Source: an uncultured Spartobacteria bacterium
GTDB lineage: Bacteria; Verrucomicrobiota; Verrucomicrobiia; Chthoniobacterales; Terrimicrobiaceae
DNA: 32,820 nt
Direction: 5' to 3'
Assembly: GCA_937960895.1 (NCBI GenBank)
Contig: CALCJD010000053.1
Location: 1 to 32,820, forward strand
Of this stretch, positions 32,574 through 32,820 are shown piece after piece. The notes under the pieces were generated by a model. That model saw only the letters and a program-made list of their open reading frames with translations. It was not told the origin of the DNA and searched no databases. The position numbers and the translations under genes are program-made. Each line of letters begins with the position of its first letter. The stretch's first letter is position 1.

Positions 32574-32820
32574 ATGTGTAAAATCTGCGGGATAGACTTC
32601 GCCGGTCGCACAGGTCTGCCCCTCTATCTTCATGTAGCACGGACAGCACAAGTCGACGGTCCCGCCCGCAAAGACTCGTTGCGGCGTCTTGTCGCGACAT
32701 CACGCAGCAACGCGCCAAAAGCATGTTTGCAGAACGCAAGCATGCATTGTTCGCAAGTTAGCGAAATCAGTCGGATCAGTCGGATCAGTCGGATCAGTCG
32801 GATCAGTCGGATCAGTCGGA
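32574..32820 (+). CDS. Truncated ORF at window end with C2H2-like start and SRI tripeptide repeat
   Basis: An ATG at 32574 opens a frame of 82 codons that runs off the right edge without a stop. It begins MCKICGIDFAGRTGLPLYLH, where the Cys pair, Phe and Leu are spaced as in a C2H2 zinc finger (C-x2-C-x3-F-x5-L) and a His follows, although the His spacing is not canonical. The 9-bp tandem repeat at the end is read as repeats of Ser-Arg-Ile. An AT-rich promoter-like stretch lies just upstream. Codon use differs from the neighbours (more ACA, GCA, TGT, ATA). A random open frame of this length is possible in GC-rich DNA, so the gene is doubtful. Confidence 0.3.
   Translation, partial: MCKICGIDFAGRTGLPLYLHVARTAQVDGPARKDSLRRLVATSRSNAPKACLQNASMHCSQVSEISRISRISRISRISRISR
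32767..32820. repeat. 9-bp tandem repeat, six copies, cut by the window end
   Basis: The unit TCAGTCGGA occurs six times in perfect tandem and continues to the last base, so the true number of copies is unknown. Each unit junction creates a GATC site. The length of nine keeps any reading frame open. Such arrays change copy number by slippage and often end assemblies. Confidence 0.95.

Noticed and set aside
32690..32699. 10-bp palindrome TGTCGCGACA as an operator
   Set aside because: It lies inside the truncated ORF, is single-copy in the window, and palindromes of this size are expected by chance in GC-rich DNA.
32767..32820. CRISPR array
   Set aside because: The unit is 9 bp with no spacers; it is a simple tandem repeat.
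1..32820. tRNA, rRNA, transposase, phage integrase or attachment site
   Set aside because: No cloverleaf, rRNA-like stretch, transposase motif or flanking direct repeats were recognised on reading both strands.

Overview
The window is GC-rich chromosomal DNA, most likely from a Verrucomicrobiota bacterium (Opitutales/Chthoniobacterales-like) or a close PVC relative. This is inferred from the combination of a PEP-CTERM exported protein, a prepilin-like protein with the H-X9-DG motif, a GntR-headed regulator with a LacI-type sensor domain, two FAD_oxidored-type proteins next to glycan-active enzymes, LPS-type glycosyltransferases, and weak or absent Shine-Dalgarno sites at most starts. No rRNA, tRNA, transposase, phage gene or CRISPR was seen. 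The right edge runs into a 9-bp tandem repeat, so it may be a contig end.

Layout. 1-5274 (+): the 3' part of a parallel beta-helix protein, a small exported protein, a PEP-CTERM protein and a FAD oxidoreductase with a C-terminal discoidin-like domain. 5418-8752: three glycosyltransferases (GT9 and GT4 on minus, a divergent GT4 on plus), probably for LPS core or a surface glycan. 8799-9632 (-): a membrane-anchored protein with two alpha-crystallin-like domains. 9819-19846 (+): a glycan-use block made of a small exported protein, a second FAD oxidoreductase, a GH78-type alpha-L-rhamnosidase, a clan GH-A-like glycosidase broken by a one-base frameshift, a GntR/LacI-type regulator, a frameshifted prepilin-like H-X9-DG protein and a small membrane protein. 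Two promoters in this block share a conserved element of about 27 bp, so they are probably co-regulated, perhaps by the regulator encoded there. 20034-20381 (-): an RRM RNA-binding protein with a structured leader. 20591-24925 (-): an RND efflux pump and its adaptor. 25032-25871 (+): an HD-GYP protein. 26028-31608: a small-carboxylate block with a GlcD-like FAD dehydrogenase and an SDF symporter fused to a solute-binding domain on minus, and a divergent D-2-hydroxyacid dehydrogenase with a long disordered tail on plus. 31640-32278 (-): uracil phosphoribosyltransferase. 32510-32820: an AT-rich promoter-like stretch, a truncated ORF and the tandem repeat.

The most interesting points are the shared operator-like element, the recurring pairing of a small exported protein with a FAD oxidoreductase, the symporter fusion that lacks the canonical NMDGT motif, the roughly 290-residue tail on the dehydrogenase, the tandem alpha-crystallin protein, and the inverted repeats that could cover the start codon of the RRM gene.
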